From Devosia limi DSM 17137 (lineage in GTDB: Bacteria; Pseudomonadota; Alphaproteobacteria; Rhizobiales; Devosiaceae): a stretch of DNA of 64,000 bases. Position numbers and translations under genes: made by a program. Below are positions 43,981 through 53,365 of this stretch, piece after piece. The notes beneath the pieces were generated by a model, which worked only from the letters and a program-made list of their open reading frames with translations, was not told the origin of the DNA and did not search any database. The stretch is from assembly GCF_900128975.1 (NCBI RefSeq), contig NZ_FQVC01000001.1:124001-188000 (forward strand), in the 5' to 3' direction. Positions within the stretch are counted from its first letter, which is position 1, and each line of letters opens with the position of its first letter.

Positions 43981-44072
43981 GTTTAACGGTTCGTTGTCGA
44001 CGGCCGAGGCCCGACGCGGACCAAATTTGGCTACCGGAGAATTCGGAGCCACCACATGGGAGGAGTTCTAAG

Positions 44073-45422
44073 ATGAGCAATCGTCTGCGCGCCTTGGCGT
44101 TTGGCCTGGTCGGCGCCACTGCTATGGCCGGCCCCGTATTCGCGGTTGACCTGGAGATTACTTGCCGCTGCGTCATTGGCGGCGTCAACAGCGGCACCGC
44201 GCAGTGGATCGAGGAAAGCGTCATCCCCGCCTTCGTCGCTGCCAATCCGGGCGTCAACGTCAAACTCAACCAGTTTGGCGGGGAAGACGCTCAGCTCACC
44301 CAGCAGCTGGCGCTCGACTTCTCGACCGGCGCTGGTCCTGACGTTTCGGCGTTTGACGGCTTCCTGATCCCGAGCTTTGTGGAAGGCGGCTTGCTGAAGT
44401 CGCTCGACGAAGTCGCTGGCCCCGAGGTTAATGACTGGACCGGCTGGGCCAACCTGTCGGACGGCTCGAAGGCCCTGATGCTCTATCAGGATAAGTTCTA
44501 CGGCATTCCGCTCGGCACCGACGTGCGCATGATCTATACGCGCAAGGACATCCTGGCCGAAGCCGGCGTCGAAAACGCCGATACCTGGCAGCCCACGTCC
44601 TGGAACGACATCCTCGACGCCGCCCGCAAGGTAAAAGCACTCAAGCCCGACAGCTTCCCGATCCAGCTCAATGCCGGCGTCGCCATGGGCGAAGCCACCA
44701 CCATGCAGGGCTATTGGCTGGCACTGCTGGGCACCGGCGAAGCCGTCAAGGATGCCGATGGCAAGTGGATCGTTTCCAGCCCCGGCATTCTCGATACGCT
44801 CAATCTCTACAAGACCATCTATGTCGACGAAAAGCTCGGCGACGCCCGCGCGCAGCTGCTGGCCGATGGCCGCAATCGCAGCTTCGCCAATTTCCGCGAC
44901 GGCGTGACGGCGCTGCTGCTGGAAGGCGACTATTTCTACCGTTCGGTCACCCCAGAGGGTTCCGAATTCGCCGTGGCTGACCGTGACAATGTCATGGGCT
45001 GGGCCAAAATCCCGGCACAGGAGCCCGGCAAGGGTATCCGCGGCCAGGATTTCGTGACCATTTCGGGCGGCACGGGCTTTGTGCTCAATCCGGCAACGGA
45101 CGCGCCGAAGGAAGCCTGGGCGCTGCTCTCGTTCATGAACGAGCCGGCACAACTGGAAGCCTTCCAGGCGATCCAGCCGCGCATCACGGCCCGTACCGAC
45201 GTAGCGATCCCGAACAGCCCGTTCCTGACTGAGACCAGCCAGACGCTGCTGCCGCTGACCACCGCGCGCCCGAACGATCCCGACTACAACGCCGTCTCTG
45301 CTGAAATCCAGCGCATGACCGAAAGCGTGGTTTCGGGCGAACTGTCGCCGGAAGAGGCCATGGCCCAGTACAAGGCCTCGGTCACCAAGATCGTCGGCGA
45401 AGAAAACACCGTCAGCCTCTGA
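44073..45422 (+). CDS. Sugar ABC transporter substrate-binding protein
   Basis: A 449-residue periplasmic binding protein (family 1 extracellular solute-binding protein). A signal peptide ends VFAV near residue 24. The mature protein contains VNVKLNQFGGEDAQLTQQLALDFSTGAGPDVSAFDGFLIPSFVEGGLL, TDVRMIYTRKDILAEAGV and ANFRDGVTALLLEGDYFYRS, the usual pattern of CUT1 ligand receptors. GGAGGAG is 6 bases before the ATG. Unusually the N-terminus has a Cys pair (ITCRCV). It starts an operon of at least five genes and is divergent to the LacI repressor. The ligand cannot be read from sequence. Confidence 0.9.
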   Translation: MSNRLRALAFGLVGATAMAGPVFAVDLEITCRCVIGGVNSGTAQWIEESVIPAFVAANPGVNVKLNQFGGEDAQLTQQLALDFSTGAGPDVSAFDGFLIPSFVEGGLLKSLDEVAGPEVNDWTGWANLSDGSKALMLYQDKFYGIPLGTDVRMIYTRKDILAEAGVENADTWQPTSWNDILDAARKVKALKPDSFPIQLNAGVAMGEATTMQGYWLALLGTGEAVKDADGKWIVSSPGILDTLNLYKTIYVDEKLGDARAQLLADGRNRSFANFRDGVTALLLEGDYFYRSVTPEGSEFAVADRDNVMGWAKIPAQEPGKGIRGQDFVTISGGTGFVLNPATDAPKEAWALLSFMNEPAQLEAFQAIQPRITARTDVAIPNSPFLTETSQTLLPLTTARPNDPDYNAVSAEIQRMTESVVSGELSPEEAMAQYKASVTKIVGEENTVSL

Positions 45423-45497
45423 CCGAAGTCCCTCCACGGACCGTCCGGCGCCCCTGGGCGTCGGACACTCCTGGACATCAAGCTCTCCTCACCACGA

Positions 45498-45597
45498 CGT
45501 CATCCCGGCATAGGCTGGGATCCATGCTGAAGGCCATGCGCGCCATCCAGTGAATGGATGGAACACAGCATGGAATCCGGCCTTTCGCCGGAACGAC
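45498..45597. repeat. Paired REP-like hairpins downstream of the binding protein gene
   Basis: CATCCCGGCATAGGCTGGGATCC at the left and GGAATCCGGC-CTTTC-GCCGGAA at the right face each other around ATGCTGA ... TCAGCAT-like flanks (CCATGCTGA / CAGCATGG). The pair fills most of the 206-base gap before the permease gene. It may keep the binding-protein mRNA more abundant than the permease mRNA, a role known for REPs. Confidence 0.65.
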
Positions 45598-45628
45598 ACC
45601 GCGTACTGGACCAGATCAGGGAAACGGC

Positions 45629-46564
45629 ATGACGACTGAATCCACCACCGAGAAGCCCAAAACCAAAGGCTTCGCGCTTCTCTCGCCGCGTGCCGGCGCG
45701 GCATTCCTCACCCCGGCAGGGCTGCTGGTCGCAGTCTTCGTCATTGCGCCGTTCTTCTGGGTGATCTTTGTCTCGTTCACCAACCGGACCCTGCTCGGCC
45801 GCACCGCGCTCAATCCTGAGTTCATCGGGTTCGGCAATTACCTGACGCTGTTCGATTTCGACAACTTCTTCCAGCGCGGCCAGTTCGGCTTCTCGCTGAT
45901 CCTGACCGTGCAGTTCGTGCTGTTCTCCGCCCTCTTGGGGCAGGCGTTGCTCGGGCTATTGCTGGCCTGGTTGATCCAGACCGTGCCGCCGACAGTCAAG
46001 CGCATCACCGAAACCTTCGTCATCGCCGCCTGGATCCTGCCCGAAGTGGTGATCGGCTTTGCCTGGTTCGCCTTCCTCGACCGCGATCAGGGCACGCTCA
46101 ACATGCTGCTGACCAGCGTGGGCCTGCCGCCCGGAGACTTCCTGCTCGAGCATCCATTCTGGGTGATCGTATTCTTCAATACCTGGCGCGGCGCGGCCTT
46201 CTCGATGATGCTGTTCAACTCGGCCTTCTCGTCGATCCCGCCCAGCTATTTCCAGGCGGCTGATGTTGCCGGCGCCTCGTCCTGGCAGAAGTTCAAGGAT
46301 ATCGCGCTGCCGCTGATCCGCGGGCACATCGTCACCGATCTGATCCTGATCACCATGTGGACGTTCAACACCTTCACGCCGTTCCTGCTGACCAATGGCG
46401 GTCCGTCGTACCGGACCGAACTGATCTCGATCTACAATTACCGCGTCGCCTTCCGCGACTTCGAGTTCGGCAAGGGCGCAGCGGTCGGCGTCATCATCAT
46501 GCTCATCAACCTGGCTTTTGCGCTGGTCTATCTCAGCCTCGGCCGCAAGAAGCGGAAAGCGTGA
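45629..46564 (+). CDS. Sugar ABC permease (CUT1, MalF-like)
   Basis: A 311-residue permease with six hydrophobic segments and a basic cytoplasmic N-terminus. The EAA loop is SSIPPSYFQAADVAGASSWQKFKDIALPLIRGHIV. AGGGAAAC lies before the ATG at 45629; the open frame upstream runs through a REP pair and is not coding. It forms the channel with the next protein. Confidence 0.9.
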   Translation: MTTESTTEKPKTKGFALLSPRAGAAFLTPAGLLVAVFVIAPFFWVIFVSFTNRTLLGRTALNPEFIGFGNYLTLFDFDNFFQRGQFGFSLILTVQFVLFSALLGQALLGLLLAWLIQTVPPTVKRITETFVIAAWILPEVVIGFAWFAFLDRDQGTLNMLLTSVGLPPGDFLLEHPFWVIVFFNTWRGAAFSMMLFNSAFSSIPPSYFQAADVAGASSWQKFKDIALPLIRGHIVTDLILITMWTFNTFTPFLLTNGGPSYRTELISIYNYRVAFRDFEFGKGAAVGVIIMLINLAFALVYLSLGRKKRKA

Positions 46565-46571
46565 GGCCATC

Positions 46572-47402
46572 ATGAAACTGACCGTACCCGCCTTTCTCGG
46601 CCGCATGGCGTTCTCGGCTCTGGCCGCGCTGATCGGCGTCGTCTTCGCCCTGCCCCTGATCTGGTTCCTGTTCGCGCCGTTCAATGCGCGGGCCGAGCTG
46701 GGGCTGGCGATCCCCAATCCGTGGACGCTGTCGAACTTCTTCACGGTGTTTGAAAACAAGTTCGCCATGCAGGCGCTGTGGAACAGCCTGATCCAGTCAG
46801 TCGGCGGGGTGATCCTTGTCGGTGCGGCGGCAACATTGGCCGCCTATGCCCTCAGCCGCTCGTCGATCCCCGGCAAGGGCGCGGTGACCTATGTCCTGCT
46901 GCTGTTTTCCTCGGTGGTGTCGGGTTCAGCCGCCATGGTGCCGATTTTCCTGATCGTTTCCGCAGCCGGGCTGATGGACACCCATCTGGCGGTGATCCTG
47001 GTGTTTGCCGGCGGGCTGCTGCCCACCGCGATGTTCATCCTGCGCGACTTCATCGACTCCATCCCCAAATCCTATGAGGAGAGCGCGATGGTGGCTGGCG
47101 CATCGCCGGTACAGGCGTTCTTCGATGTTGCATTGCCGGTGATCCGGCCGGGCATTGTCGTCGTGGTGGTCTGGGCCTTCGTCAATATCTGGGGCTCGTT
47201 CCTGATCCCCTTCATCCTGCTGCGCAGCGACACCAACATGCCCGCGTCGGTGGCCATCTATTCCTTCTATTCGGAAGCCGGCACGCCAACTGTGACCCTC
47301 CTGGCCGCCTATGCGCTGATCTATTCGCTCCCCGTCATTGTCCTTTACCTGTTCGTCAGCTGGAAATTCGGTTTCCGGTTCTTCGGCGGCATCAAAGCCT
47401 AA
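46572..47402 (+). CDS. Sugar ABC permease (CUT1, MalG-like)
   Basis: A 277-residue permease with six hydrophobic segments and the EAA loop DSIPKSYEESAMVAGASPVQAFFDVALPVIRPGIV. It starts 7 bases after the first permease and ends 12 bases before the ATPase. Typical second CUT1 permease. Confidence 0.9.
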   Translation: MKLTVPAFLGRMAFSALAALIGVVFALPLIWFLFAPFNARAELGLAIPNPWTLSNFFTVFENKFAMQALWNSLIQSVGGVILVGAAATLAAYALSRSSIPGKGAVTYVLLLFSSVVSGSAAMVPIFLIVSAAGLMDTHLAVILVFAGGLLPTAMFILRDFIDSIPKSYEESAMVAGASPVQAFFDVALPVIRPGIVVVVVWAFVNIWGSFLIPFILLRSDTNMPASVAIYSFYSEAGTPTVTLLAAYALIYSLPVIVLYLFVSWKFGFRFFGGIKA

Positions 47403-47414
47403 GGCACCAGATTC

Positions 47415-48530
47415 ATGGCTTCAGTCGAGTTCAAAAACGTCTCCAAGTCCTTCGGCGAATTCAACGCCGTATCCAATATCAACCTCTCCATCGGGGATGG
47501 CGAGTTCGTGTGCCTGCTCGGCCCCTCGGGCTGCGGCAAGACCACCAGCCTGCGCATGATCGCCGGGCTCGAGACCCCGACATCCGGTCAGGTGATGATC
47601 GGCGGCGATGACGTCACCTATCTGCATCCCAAGGATCGCCAGATCTCGATGGTGTTCCAGGATTATGCGCTTTATCCGCATATGAACCTGGCCGACAATA
47701 TCGCCTACCCGCTCAAGGTACGCGGCGAGGCCGTCGCCAAGCGCCATGGCCGGGCCAAGGAAGTGGCCGACGTCCTCAAGATCGGCAACCTGATGGATCG
47801 CCTGCCAAGCCAGATTTCGGGCGGCCAGCAGCAACGCACCTCGCTGGCACGGGCGCTGGTCTATCCGAGCCGCGTCTATCTGTTCGATGAGCCGCTTTCC
47901 AACCTCGATGCCAAGCTGCGGCTGGAAGCGCGCGGTTTCCTCAACCACCTGCAGCGCGACATGGGCATGACGGCCGTCTACGTGACCCACGATCAGGCCG
48001 AGGCCATGGCGCTGGCCACCCGCATCGCGGTGATGGATCAGGGCAAGATCGTGCAGTACGCGCCGCCCATCGAAATCTATCGCCGCCCCGCCACCACCTT
48101 CGTCGCCAATTTCGTCGGCAATCCGCCGATGAACCTGGTGCCGGTCGATGCGATACAGGGCGACGGCCAGTTGCAGCTGCGGGCCGAAGGCCTGGCCATT
48201 GGCGCGCTGCCGATGTCGAACGGCATCGCCAAGGCGCTCGAGACAGGCAAGACGCTGACGCTGGGCGTGCGGCCGGAGCATCTGCTGATCGCCACGGAGG
48301 GATCGCCCAACAAAGTCAGCGGCAAGCTGTTCGCCAATGAGAATATGGGCCCGGAAAGCCTCGTGACCATTGAACGTGGCGATGGTGCGCGGGTAACCGC
48401 CCGCATTTTCACGGATGACCATATCCAGCTGACCGAAGACGTGACGCTGAGCTTTCTTGCCGAGCACGTGCATCTGTTCGACAGCACCGGCAAACGTATC
48501 CCGGTGGACAATGAGGCGCCCCTGGCATGA
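47415..48530 (+). CDS. Sugar ABC transporter ATPase (UgpC/MalK type)
   Basis: A 371-residue ATPase. Walker A GPSGCGKT, signature ISGGQQQRTSLARALVYP, Walker [18 protein letters not shown], and H-loop VYVTHDQAEAMALA. The C-terminal part from about residue 240 is the regulatory domain (LGVRPEHLLIA). Its 3' end overlaps the next gene by 4 bases (ATGA), so the PHP-domain protein is made together with the transporter. Confidence 0.92.
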   Translation: MASVEFKNVSKSFGEFNAVSNINLSIGDGEFVCLLGPSGCGKTTSLRMIAGLETPTSGQVMIGGDDVTYLHPKDRQISMVFQDYALYPHMNLADNIAYPLKVRGEAVAKRHGRAKEVADVLKIGNLMDRLPSQISGGQQQRTSLARALVYPSRVYLFDEPLSNLDAKLRLEARGFLNHLQRDMGMTAVYVTHDQAEAMALATRIAVMDQGKIVQYAPPIEIYRRPATTFVANFVGNPPMNLVPVDAIQGDGQLQLRAEGLAIGALPMSNGIAKALETGKTLTLGVRPEHLLIATEGSPNKVSGKLFANENMGPESLVTIERGDGARVTARIFTDDHIQLTEDVTLSFLAEHVHLFDSTGKRIPVDNEAPLA

Positions 48531-49939
48531 GCCCCCAGACGATCACGGTCGCGCTGACGCAAGCCGATCAGGCGGCTAACCCCTACTTTTACGTGCCGTT
48601 CGACGTGCCGGCGGGCACCACCCGGATCGATGTCGCCCTCGCCTATCCCAAGGCGGAGGATTGCGTCATCGATCTCGGCGCGTTCGATCCGCGTGACACC
48701 GGCTATCCCACCAATGACGGCTTCCGTGGCTGGAGCGGCGGCGCGCGCGACCACTTCTTCATTGCCACCGATGATGCGACGCCCGGCTATATCCACGGCG
48801 AAATCCAGCCCGGCCGCTGGAATGTCATTCTGGGGCTCTACAAGGTGCCGGAGGCCGGCGCACCTGCGACCATCACGGTGACGCTCGACACGGCGGAGCG
48901 CGAACTGGCCCCGCAGCCGCCGCGCACTTTTCCCGTGCGGCAGGCTGCCGGCTGGTACAAGGGGGACCTGCACTGCCATACCTATCATTCGGACGCCAAG
49001 GGTTCGCCTGAGCTGCTGCATGCGGCGGCCAAACAGGCTGGGCTGGATTTCCTGGCCATTGCCGACCACAACACCATCACCCAGCGTCGCTATTTCCATC
49101 CGCAATCCTCGCCGGACCTGGTGTTCGTGCGCGCCATGGAGGTGACCACCGCTGTCGGCCACGCCAATGTCTATGGCGTCGACGACTGGATCGACTTCCG
49201 CATGACCAAGCCGGCCGATGCCCACACGCTGGCCAGACTGGTGCATGACAGGGGCGGACTGCTGTCGGTTAATCACGACAAGCCGACCATTCCCTGGGAT
49301 TATGATCTGCCTGAGATTGACTGCATGGAAGTGTGGCAATCGACCTGGATGGCATGGAACTGGATTTCGCTGGCCCGCTATCAGGAACGCCTCGCGTCCG
49401 GCCTGAAGATCTCGGCCATTGGCGGATCGGACTATCACCAGCCCGATCGCCTACTGCCCGAAGGGCCATTGGTGCTGGCGCGGCCGACCACGGTGCTGTG
49501 GCTGGACGAGCTTTCGGAAGCAGCCGTGCTCGCCGCGATGAAGGCAGGCCGTGGTTATGTCACCGAAGGCCCGTCCGGGCCGCATCTCTCCATCACCGCC
49601 GAGGGCCAGCCAATGGGCTCGACCGTCAGCGGCGCCCGCGCGGTGCGGGCAGAGGTCAATGGCGCCAAGGGTGATCTGCTGGTCTGGATCGATAGTTCTG
49701 GCCCGATCAAGGAAGTGACTATTGCTGGTGACCGCTGGCAGCATGACTTCGCGCTACCGGCCGAAACTGCAGGGTTCATTCGCGCCGAGATCATCGCCAA
49801 GGCGAGCCGCGAGCGGCTGGTGGCGGAGTTCACCGGTGCATTGGAAGGCAAGGAATTGCCATGGCAATTGCGCGGCGCGGACCTGCAGAAGCAGCCGATC
49901 CGCCGGGCGCTGAGCAATCCGATTTACTTGGATGGCTAG
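48527..49939 (+). CDS. CehA/McbA family metallohydrolase (PHP domain)
   Basis: A 470-residue protein. Residues 1-140 look like a beta-rich N-terminal domain. Residues 145-400 form a PHP phosphoesterase/amidohydrolase core: GDLHCHTYHSD (metal ligands His/His/Asp), IADHNT, VNHDKP and GGSDYHQP. A beta domain follows. This is the CehA/McbA arrangement, named after carbaryl hydrolases, but most members are uncharacterised metallohydrolases, several next to sugar ABC genes. No signal peptide is apparent. It overlaps the ATPase gene by 4 bases, so it probably acts on the imported compound, perhaps as a phosphodiesterase or phosphatase. Confidence 0.85.
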   Translation: MSPQTITVALTQADQAANPYFYVPFDVPAGTTRIDVALAYPKAEDCVIDLGAFDPRDTGYPTNDGFRGWSGGARDHFFIATDDATPGYIHGEIQPGRWNVILGLYKVPEAGAPATITVTLDTAERELAPQPPRTFPVRQAAGWYKGDLHCHTYHSDAKGSPELLHAAAKQAGLDFLAIADHNTITQRRYFHPQSSPDLVFVRAMEVTTAVGHANVYGVDDWIDFRMTKPADAHTLARLVHDRGGLLSVNHDKPTIPWDYDLPEIDCMEVWQSTWMAWNWISLARYQERLASGLKISAIGGSDYHQPDRLLPEGPLVLARPTTVLWLDELSEAAVLAAMKAGRGYVTEGPSGPHLSITAEGQPMGSTVSGARAVRAEVNGAKGDLLVWIDSSGPIKEVTIAGDRWQHDFALPAETAGFIRAEIIAKASRERLVAEFTGALEGKELPWQLRGADLQKQPIRRALSNPIYLDG

Positions 49940-49980
49940 GGTGGGCTCCCCAACACACCGTCCTCTCGCAACACAGGGTC

Positions 49981-50000
49981 ATTCCCGCCTGCGCGGGAAT
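49981..50000. repeat. REP-like hairpin, ATTCCCGC type
   Basis: ATTCCCGC-CTGC-GCGGGAAT in the 108-base gap between the PHP gene and the isomerase-like gene. It probably separates the two parts of a longer transcript. Confidence 0.8.
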
Positions 50001-50047
50001 GCCCCCGTGCCCATCAAGACCACACGAATAACCTCCGAGTACACGTC

Positions 50048-50902
50048 ATGCTGATCGGCAACGCGCCCTGTTCCTGGGGTATCACCTATCCAACCGGCAA
50101 TTCATTCACCTGGCAGCAATATCTCGATGAGGTTGCAGCGGCTGGCTATCGCGGCACCGAGCTAGGGCCCTTCGGCTTTCTGCCCAAGGACCCGGCAATG
50201 CTGACCAGCGAGTTGGACAAGCGCGGCCTGACCATGATCGGCGCCACTCATGTCCACACCTTTGGCGATGCCAGCACCGCTAATATCCTGATGGAGACGC
50301 TGCGCGAGCTGGCGCCACTGCTGGTCGACCTGCAGGCGAAGCACCTCGTCATCATGGACGAGAGCAATTGGTATCCGGCGGGCAAGGAAGGCGTGCTCGA
50401 CGTTGCCGGCTGGCGGGCGCTGACCAGCATGGTGCGCGACGCCCAGGCGCTGGTCGAAGGCGAATACGGCCTCAAGCTCAGCTTCCATCCTCATGTCGGC
50501 ACGGGCGTGGAACTGGAAGACCAGATCGACCGGCTGCTGGCCGAAACCAATATCGACCTGTGCTTCGATACCGGCCACCACGCCTTCTGGGGCCAGGACC
50601 CGCTGGCCTATATGCAGAAGGTCTGGGGCCGCATCGCCTATATGCACCTCAAAAACGTCAATGGCGCCGTGCGCCAGCTGGTGCTGGATGGCGAAGTCAC
50701 CGTCGCCCAGTCCTATGGCGAGGGCGTCATGTGCCCCCTGCCCGATGGCGTTGTCGATATCCAGGCAGTCATGCGTTTCCTCGCCGCCAAGGGCTATGAC
50801 GGCCCCGTCGTCGTCGAACAGGACGTCGCCGCCGACGCCACGGAAACACCGCTGCAGCTGGCTGCCCGCAACCTCGCTTACATGAACGCTATCGTCCCAT
50901 GA
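50048..50902 (+). CDS. Sugar phosphate isomerase/epimerase, inosose-dehydratase-like
   Basis: A 284-residue xylose-isomerase-like TIM barrel. The opening IGNAPCSWGITYPTG and the block FCFDTGHHAF-like LCFDTGHHAFWGQDP resemble IolE (2-keto-myo-inositol dehydratase) proteins, as does SFHPHVGTGVELEDQID with metal-ligand residues. The last region VVVEQDVAADATETP is typical too. A broader xylose isomerase-type epimerase is equally possible. Its stop overlaps the start of the Gfo/Idh/MocA gene (ATGA), so the two act together, as inositol dehydrogenase and inosose dehydratase do in the iol pathway. The start lacks a strong Shine-Dalgarno. Confidence 0.75.
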   Translation: MLIGNAPCSWGITYPTGNSFTWQQYLDEVAAAGYRGTELGPFGFLPKDPAMLTSELDKRGLTMIGATHVHTFGDASTANILMETLRELAPLLVDLQAKHLVIMDESNWYPAGKEGVLDVAGWRALTSMVRDAQALVEGEYGLKLSFHPHVGTGVELEDQIDRLLAETNIDLCFDTGHHAFWGQDPLAYMQKVWGRIAYMHLKNVNGAVRQLVLDGEVTVAQSYGEGVMCPLPDGVVDIQAVMRFLAAKGYDGPVVVEQDVAADATETPLQLAARNLAYMNAIVP

Positions 50903-51975
50903 CCCAAAAGCTCAAAGTCGGCCTGATCGGCCTCGGCGAAGTTGCCCAGTTGATGCACCTGCCCCTGCTGGCAGACGATCCGCGCTTCGAAATCGCCGCT
51001 GTCACCGACGTTTCGCCCAGCCTCGTCGATCACATCGCCAACCGCTATGGCGTTCCGACCAAGGCCGCCAACGCCACCGCGCTGATCAATGATCCCGACC
51101 TCGACGCGGTGTTCATCCTGACCCCGGATCATCTGCATGCGAGCCTGCTGGAAGAGGCGATCCGGGCGAAAAAGCACGTCTTCATCGAAAAGCCGGCCTG
51201 CCTTTCCGCCGAACAGCTGGCGCCGATCCTCGAGCTCGACAAGAGCAATGAGAAGATCGTGTTTGTCGGCTATATGCGCCGTTTCTCGCGCGCTTTCCTC
51301 GAGCTCAAGAAGCGCCTGCCTCCGATCGAGACCATCCGCCATGTGCGGGTGCGCGACATCATCCGCGAAGCGCCGTTCTTTGTGGCCCAGACGCGCAATA
51401 TCTTCCGGGCCAACGACGTGCCTGCCGCGGTGATTGCCGAGGGTCGCGCCACCACCCAGGCCATGCTGCGCTCGGTGATGGGCGCGGACTGCCCGCCCGA
51501 CGCCCTGCGCGCCTATCAGGTGCTGACCGGCCTCTCCTCGCACAGCTTTTCGGCGATGCGCGACCTGCTCGGCACTCCCAAAAAGGTTGCCGCCGCGGTG
51601 CAGCATAGTGGCGAGACGGTCGTGGTGCTGTTCGACTACGGGCACTTCACCGCGACCTATGAAGCGGTGATCGACGACGTCGCCAGGTTCGATGCAGGCA
51701 TCGAAGTCCTAACCCAGAACAAACATTTCAAAATGAACTACGACACACCATATGTTCGAAATCTGCCAACGCGTTTGGAAATCACCAGCTCCAGCGATAC
51801 CGAGACCGGCACCGAGATCATCGGACCGATCTACGAGGACCCGTTCCGCATCGAACTCAACGCTTTCCACGAGAGCGTCACCAGCGGAAAACGCCCCAGG
51901 ACGACGCTGACAGACTCGATGGAAGATCTGTTACTTTTCAAGGCTGTAGGCGAGCATTTTTACAAATCGGCGTGA
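50899..51975 (+). CDS. Gfo/Idh/MocA family oxidoreductase
   Basis: A 358-residue NAD(P)-dependent dehydrogenase. The Rossmann fold has GLIGLGEVAQLMHLPLL, and the family motif FIEKPA with the catalytic lysine K98. The C-terminal half is the alpha/beta substrate domain. Members oxidise inositols, sugars and sugar acids. In this neighbourhood, translationally coupled to an IolE-like gene, inositol dehydrogenase-like activity is an attractive but unproven option. GC and codon use look normal. Confidence 0.85.
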   Translation: MTQKLKVGLIGLGEVAQLMHLPLLADDPRFEIAAVTDVSPSLVDHIANRYGVPTKAANATALINDPDLDAVFILTPDHLHASLLEEAIRAKKHVFIEKPACLSAEQLAPILELDKSNEKIVFVGYMRRFSRAFLELKKRLPPIETIRHVRVRDIIREAPFFVAQTRNIFRANDVPAAVIAEGRATTQAMLRSVMGADCPPDALRAYQVLTGLSSHSFSAMRDLLGTPKKVAAAVQHSGETVVVLFDYGHFTATYEAVIDDVARFDAGIEVLTQNKHFKMNYDTPYVRNLPTRLEITSSSDTETGTEIIGPIYEDPFRIELNAFHESVTSGKRPRTTLTDSMEDLLLFKAVGEHFYKSA

Positions 51976-52216
51976 CGCAGAACAGCTGATTCCGGCGCGG
52001 TGATGGGATCAGCGCGTCTGTAACATCAGTGTCGTCAAACTATGGTCTTTCCAAGCTCGCAAACGACCTGTTCCAGGCCCCCGGCTTTCCGCTTGCATAA
52101 TTCCACGGGCGGTGAATAGTCTTGGTTTACGGAAGGTCGGCGCAAGATCGATAAAACTGACGGGCGATTGCGATGCCGGTTGGAATATCCGTTCGATATG
52201 AACAGGGAGAAGACCC

Positions 52217-53365
52217 ATGAAAAGGCGCGACTTTATGATTGCTGCCGGCACCGCTGCCGGCGCTCTTATGATCCCTCGGATCGCTTTCGGCGCGGAGGGC
52301 GTCATCGACTGGTACACCAGCTCGGACCAGAACGTGATGGATTTCTGGACCAATGTGGTCAAGCCGAAGTTCGAGGCCGCTAACCCCGGCATCACCATCA
52401 ATCTGGTGGATGGCGGCGACAATGCGGGCCTGCAGGCCATTGCCGAGCGCGCCTTGGCCGCCATGCAGACCAAATCCGATCCGCAGGCCGATTTCTTCGA
52501 GGGCTTTGACGCCCGCCAGCCGGTCGGCGCCATCGATGCCGGGCTGTGGACCGATATTTCGGCTGCCGGCCTGTCCAACTATTCCAGGATCAATCCGCTG
52601 GCCCTCGATATCCCGCAGAACATGCCCTATCGCGGTTCGCAGGTTCTGCTGGCCTATGACACCACCAAGCTCGACCCGGCCAATGCCCCCAAGACCTGGG
52701 CTGACCTGATCGCCTGGATCAAGGCCAATCCCGGCCAGTTCATCTATAACCGCCCCAACAAGGGCGGTTCGGGCGGCAATTTCGTCCGGCGGGCCATCTA
52801 TGAAGCCAATGGCAATGATCCGACCAAGTTCCAGGTCGACAACTTCACTGCCGAAGCCGGCGAAGCCGCGCTCACCCCGGCCTGGGACATTCTCAAGGAC
52901 CTGGCGCCGTCGCTGTTCGATGGCGGGGCCTATACCTCGGGCAATACCCAGTCGATCCAGCTGCTCGGCCAGTCGGCCGTCACCATGATCCCGGCCTGGT
53001 CCGATCAGGCCCTGTCGGCCATCGCCCAGGGTGTGCTGCCGGAAACCACCGGTCTCGTGCAATTGTCCGATCTCGGCTTCCCCGGCGGCTTCACCCGCCT
53101 CACCATCCCGACCAATGCCACCAATCACGCGCTGTCGCTCAAGCTGGCGGACTTTGTGCTCTCCGAGGAAATCCAGTCGGCTGTGTTGACCGAACTGGGC
53201 GGTTTCCCCGGCGTGTCCTGGGACTATGTGTCGCCAGAACTGCGCGAGCGTTTCAAGGACGTCATCCCGGCCTCGATCCCGGTCTTTCCGGGCGGCGATT
53301 GGGAAAAGGCCATCAATGATGGCTGGTATCGCACCGTCGCGCCGAATGTGGATCCGAACGCGTGA
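52217..53365 (+). CDS. Tat-exported ABC solute-binding protein (AfuA/PotD-like)
   Basis: A 382-residue periplasmic binding protein with a twin-arginine signal (MKRRDFMIAAGTAAGALM) and cleavage near IAFGAE. The mature protein shows VIDWYTSSDQNVMDFWTNVVKPKFEAANPGI, VLLAYDTTKL, AWSDQALSAIAQGVLPE, an arrangement of the family 1 iron/thiamine/sugar-phosphate receptors. GGGAGA precedes the ATG. It leads a compact operon of two permeases, an ATPase and a GDPD, with overlaps or gaps of 1-9 bases. The ligand is probably a phosphorylated or charged compound; iron or polyamine cannot be ruled out. Confidence 0.88.
   Translation: MKRRDFMIAAGTAAGALMIPRIAFGAEGVIDWYTSSDQNVMDFWTNVVKPKFEAANPGITINLVDGGDNAGLQAIAERALAAMQTKSDPQADFFEGFDARQPVGAIDAGLWTDISAAGLSNYSRINPLALDIPQNMPYRGSQVLLAYDTTKLDPANAPKTWADLIAWIKANPGQFIYNRPNKGGSGGNFVRRAIYEANGNDPTKFQVDNFTAEAGEAALTPAWDILKDLAPSLFDGGAYTSGNTQSIQLLGQSAVTMIPAWSDQALSAIAQGVLPETTGLVQLSDLGFPGGFTRLTIPTNATNHALSLKLADFVLSEEIQSAVLTELGGFPGVSWDYVSPELRERFKDVIPASIPVFPGGDWEKAINDGWYRTVAPNVDPNA

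Larger units (their letters stand above)
43764..44072. other. Divergent control region of the GH38/ABC gene groups
   Basis: A 309-base region between the LacI gene and the ABC operon. It contains two operator-like sequences, at 43785 and 43963, and the Shine-Dalgarno GGAGGAG of the binding-protein gene. No coding sequence is seen. Confidence 0.6.
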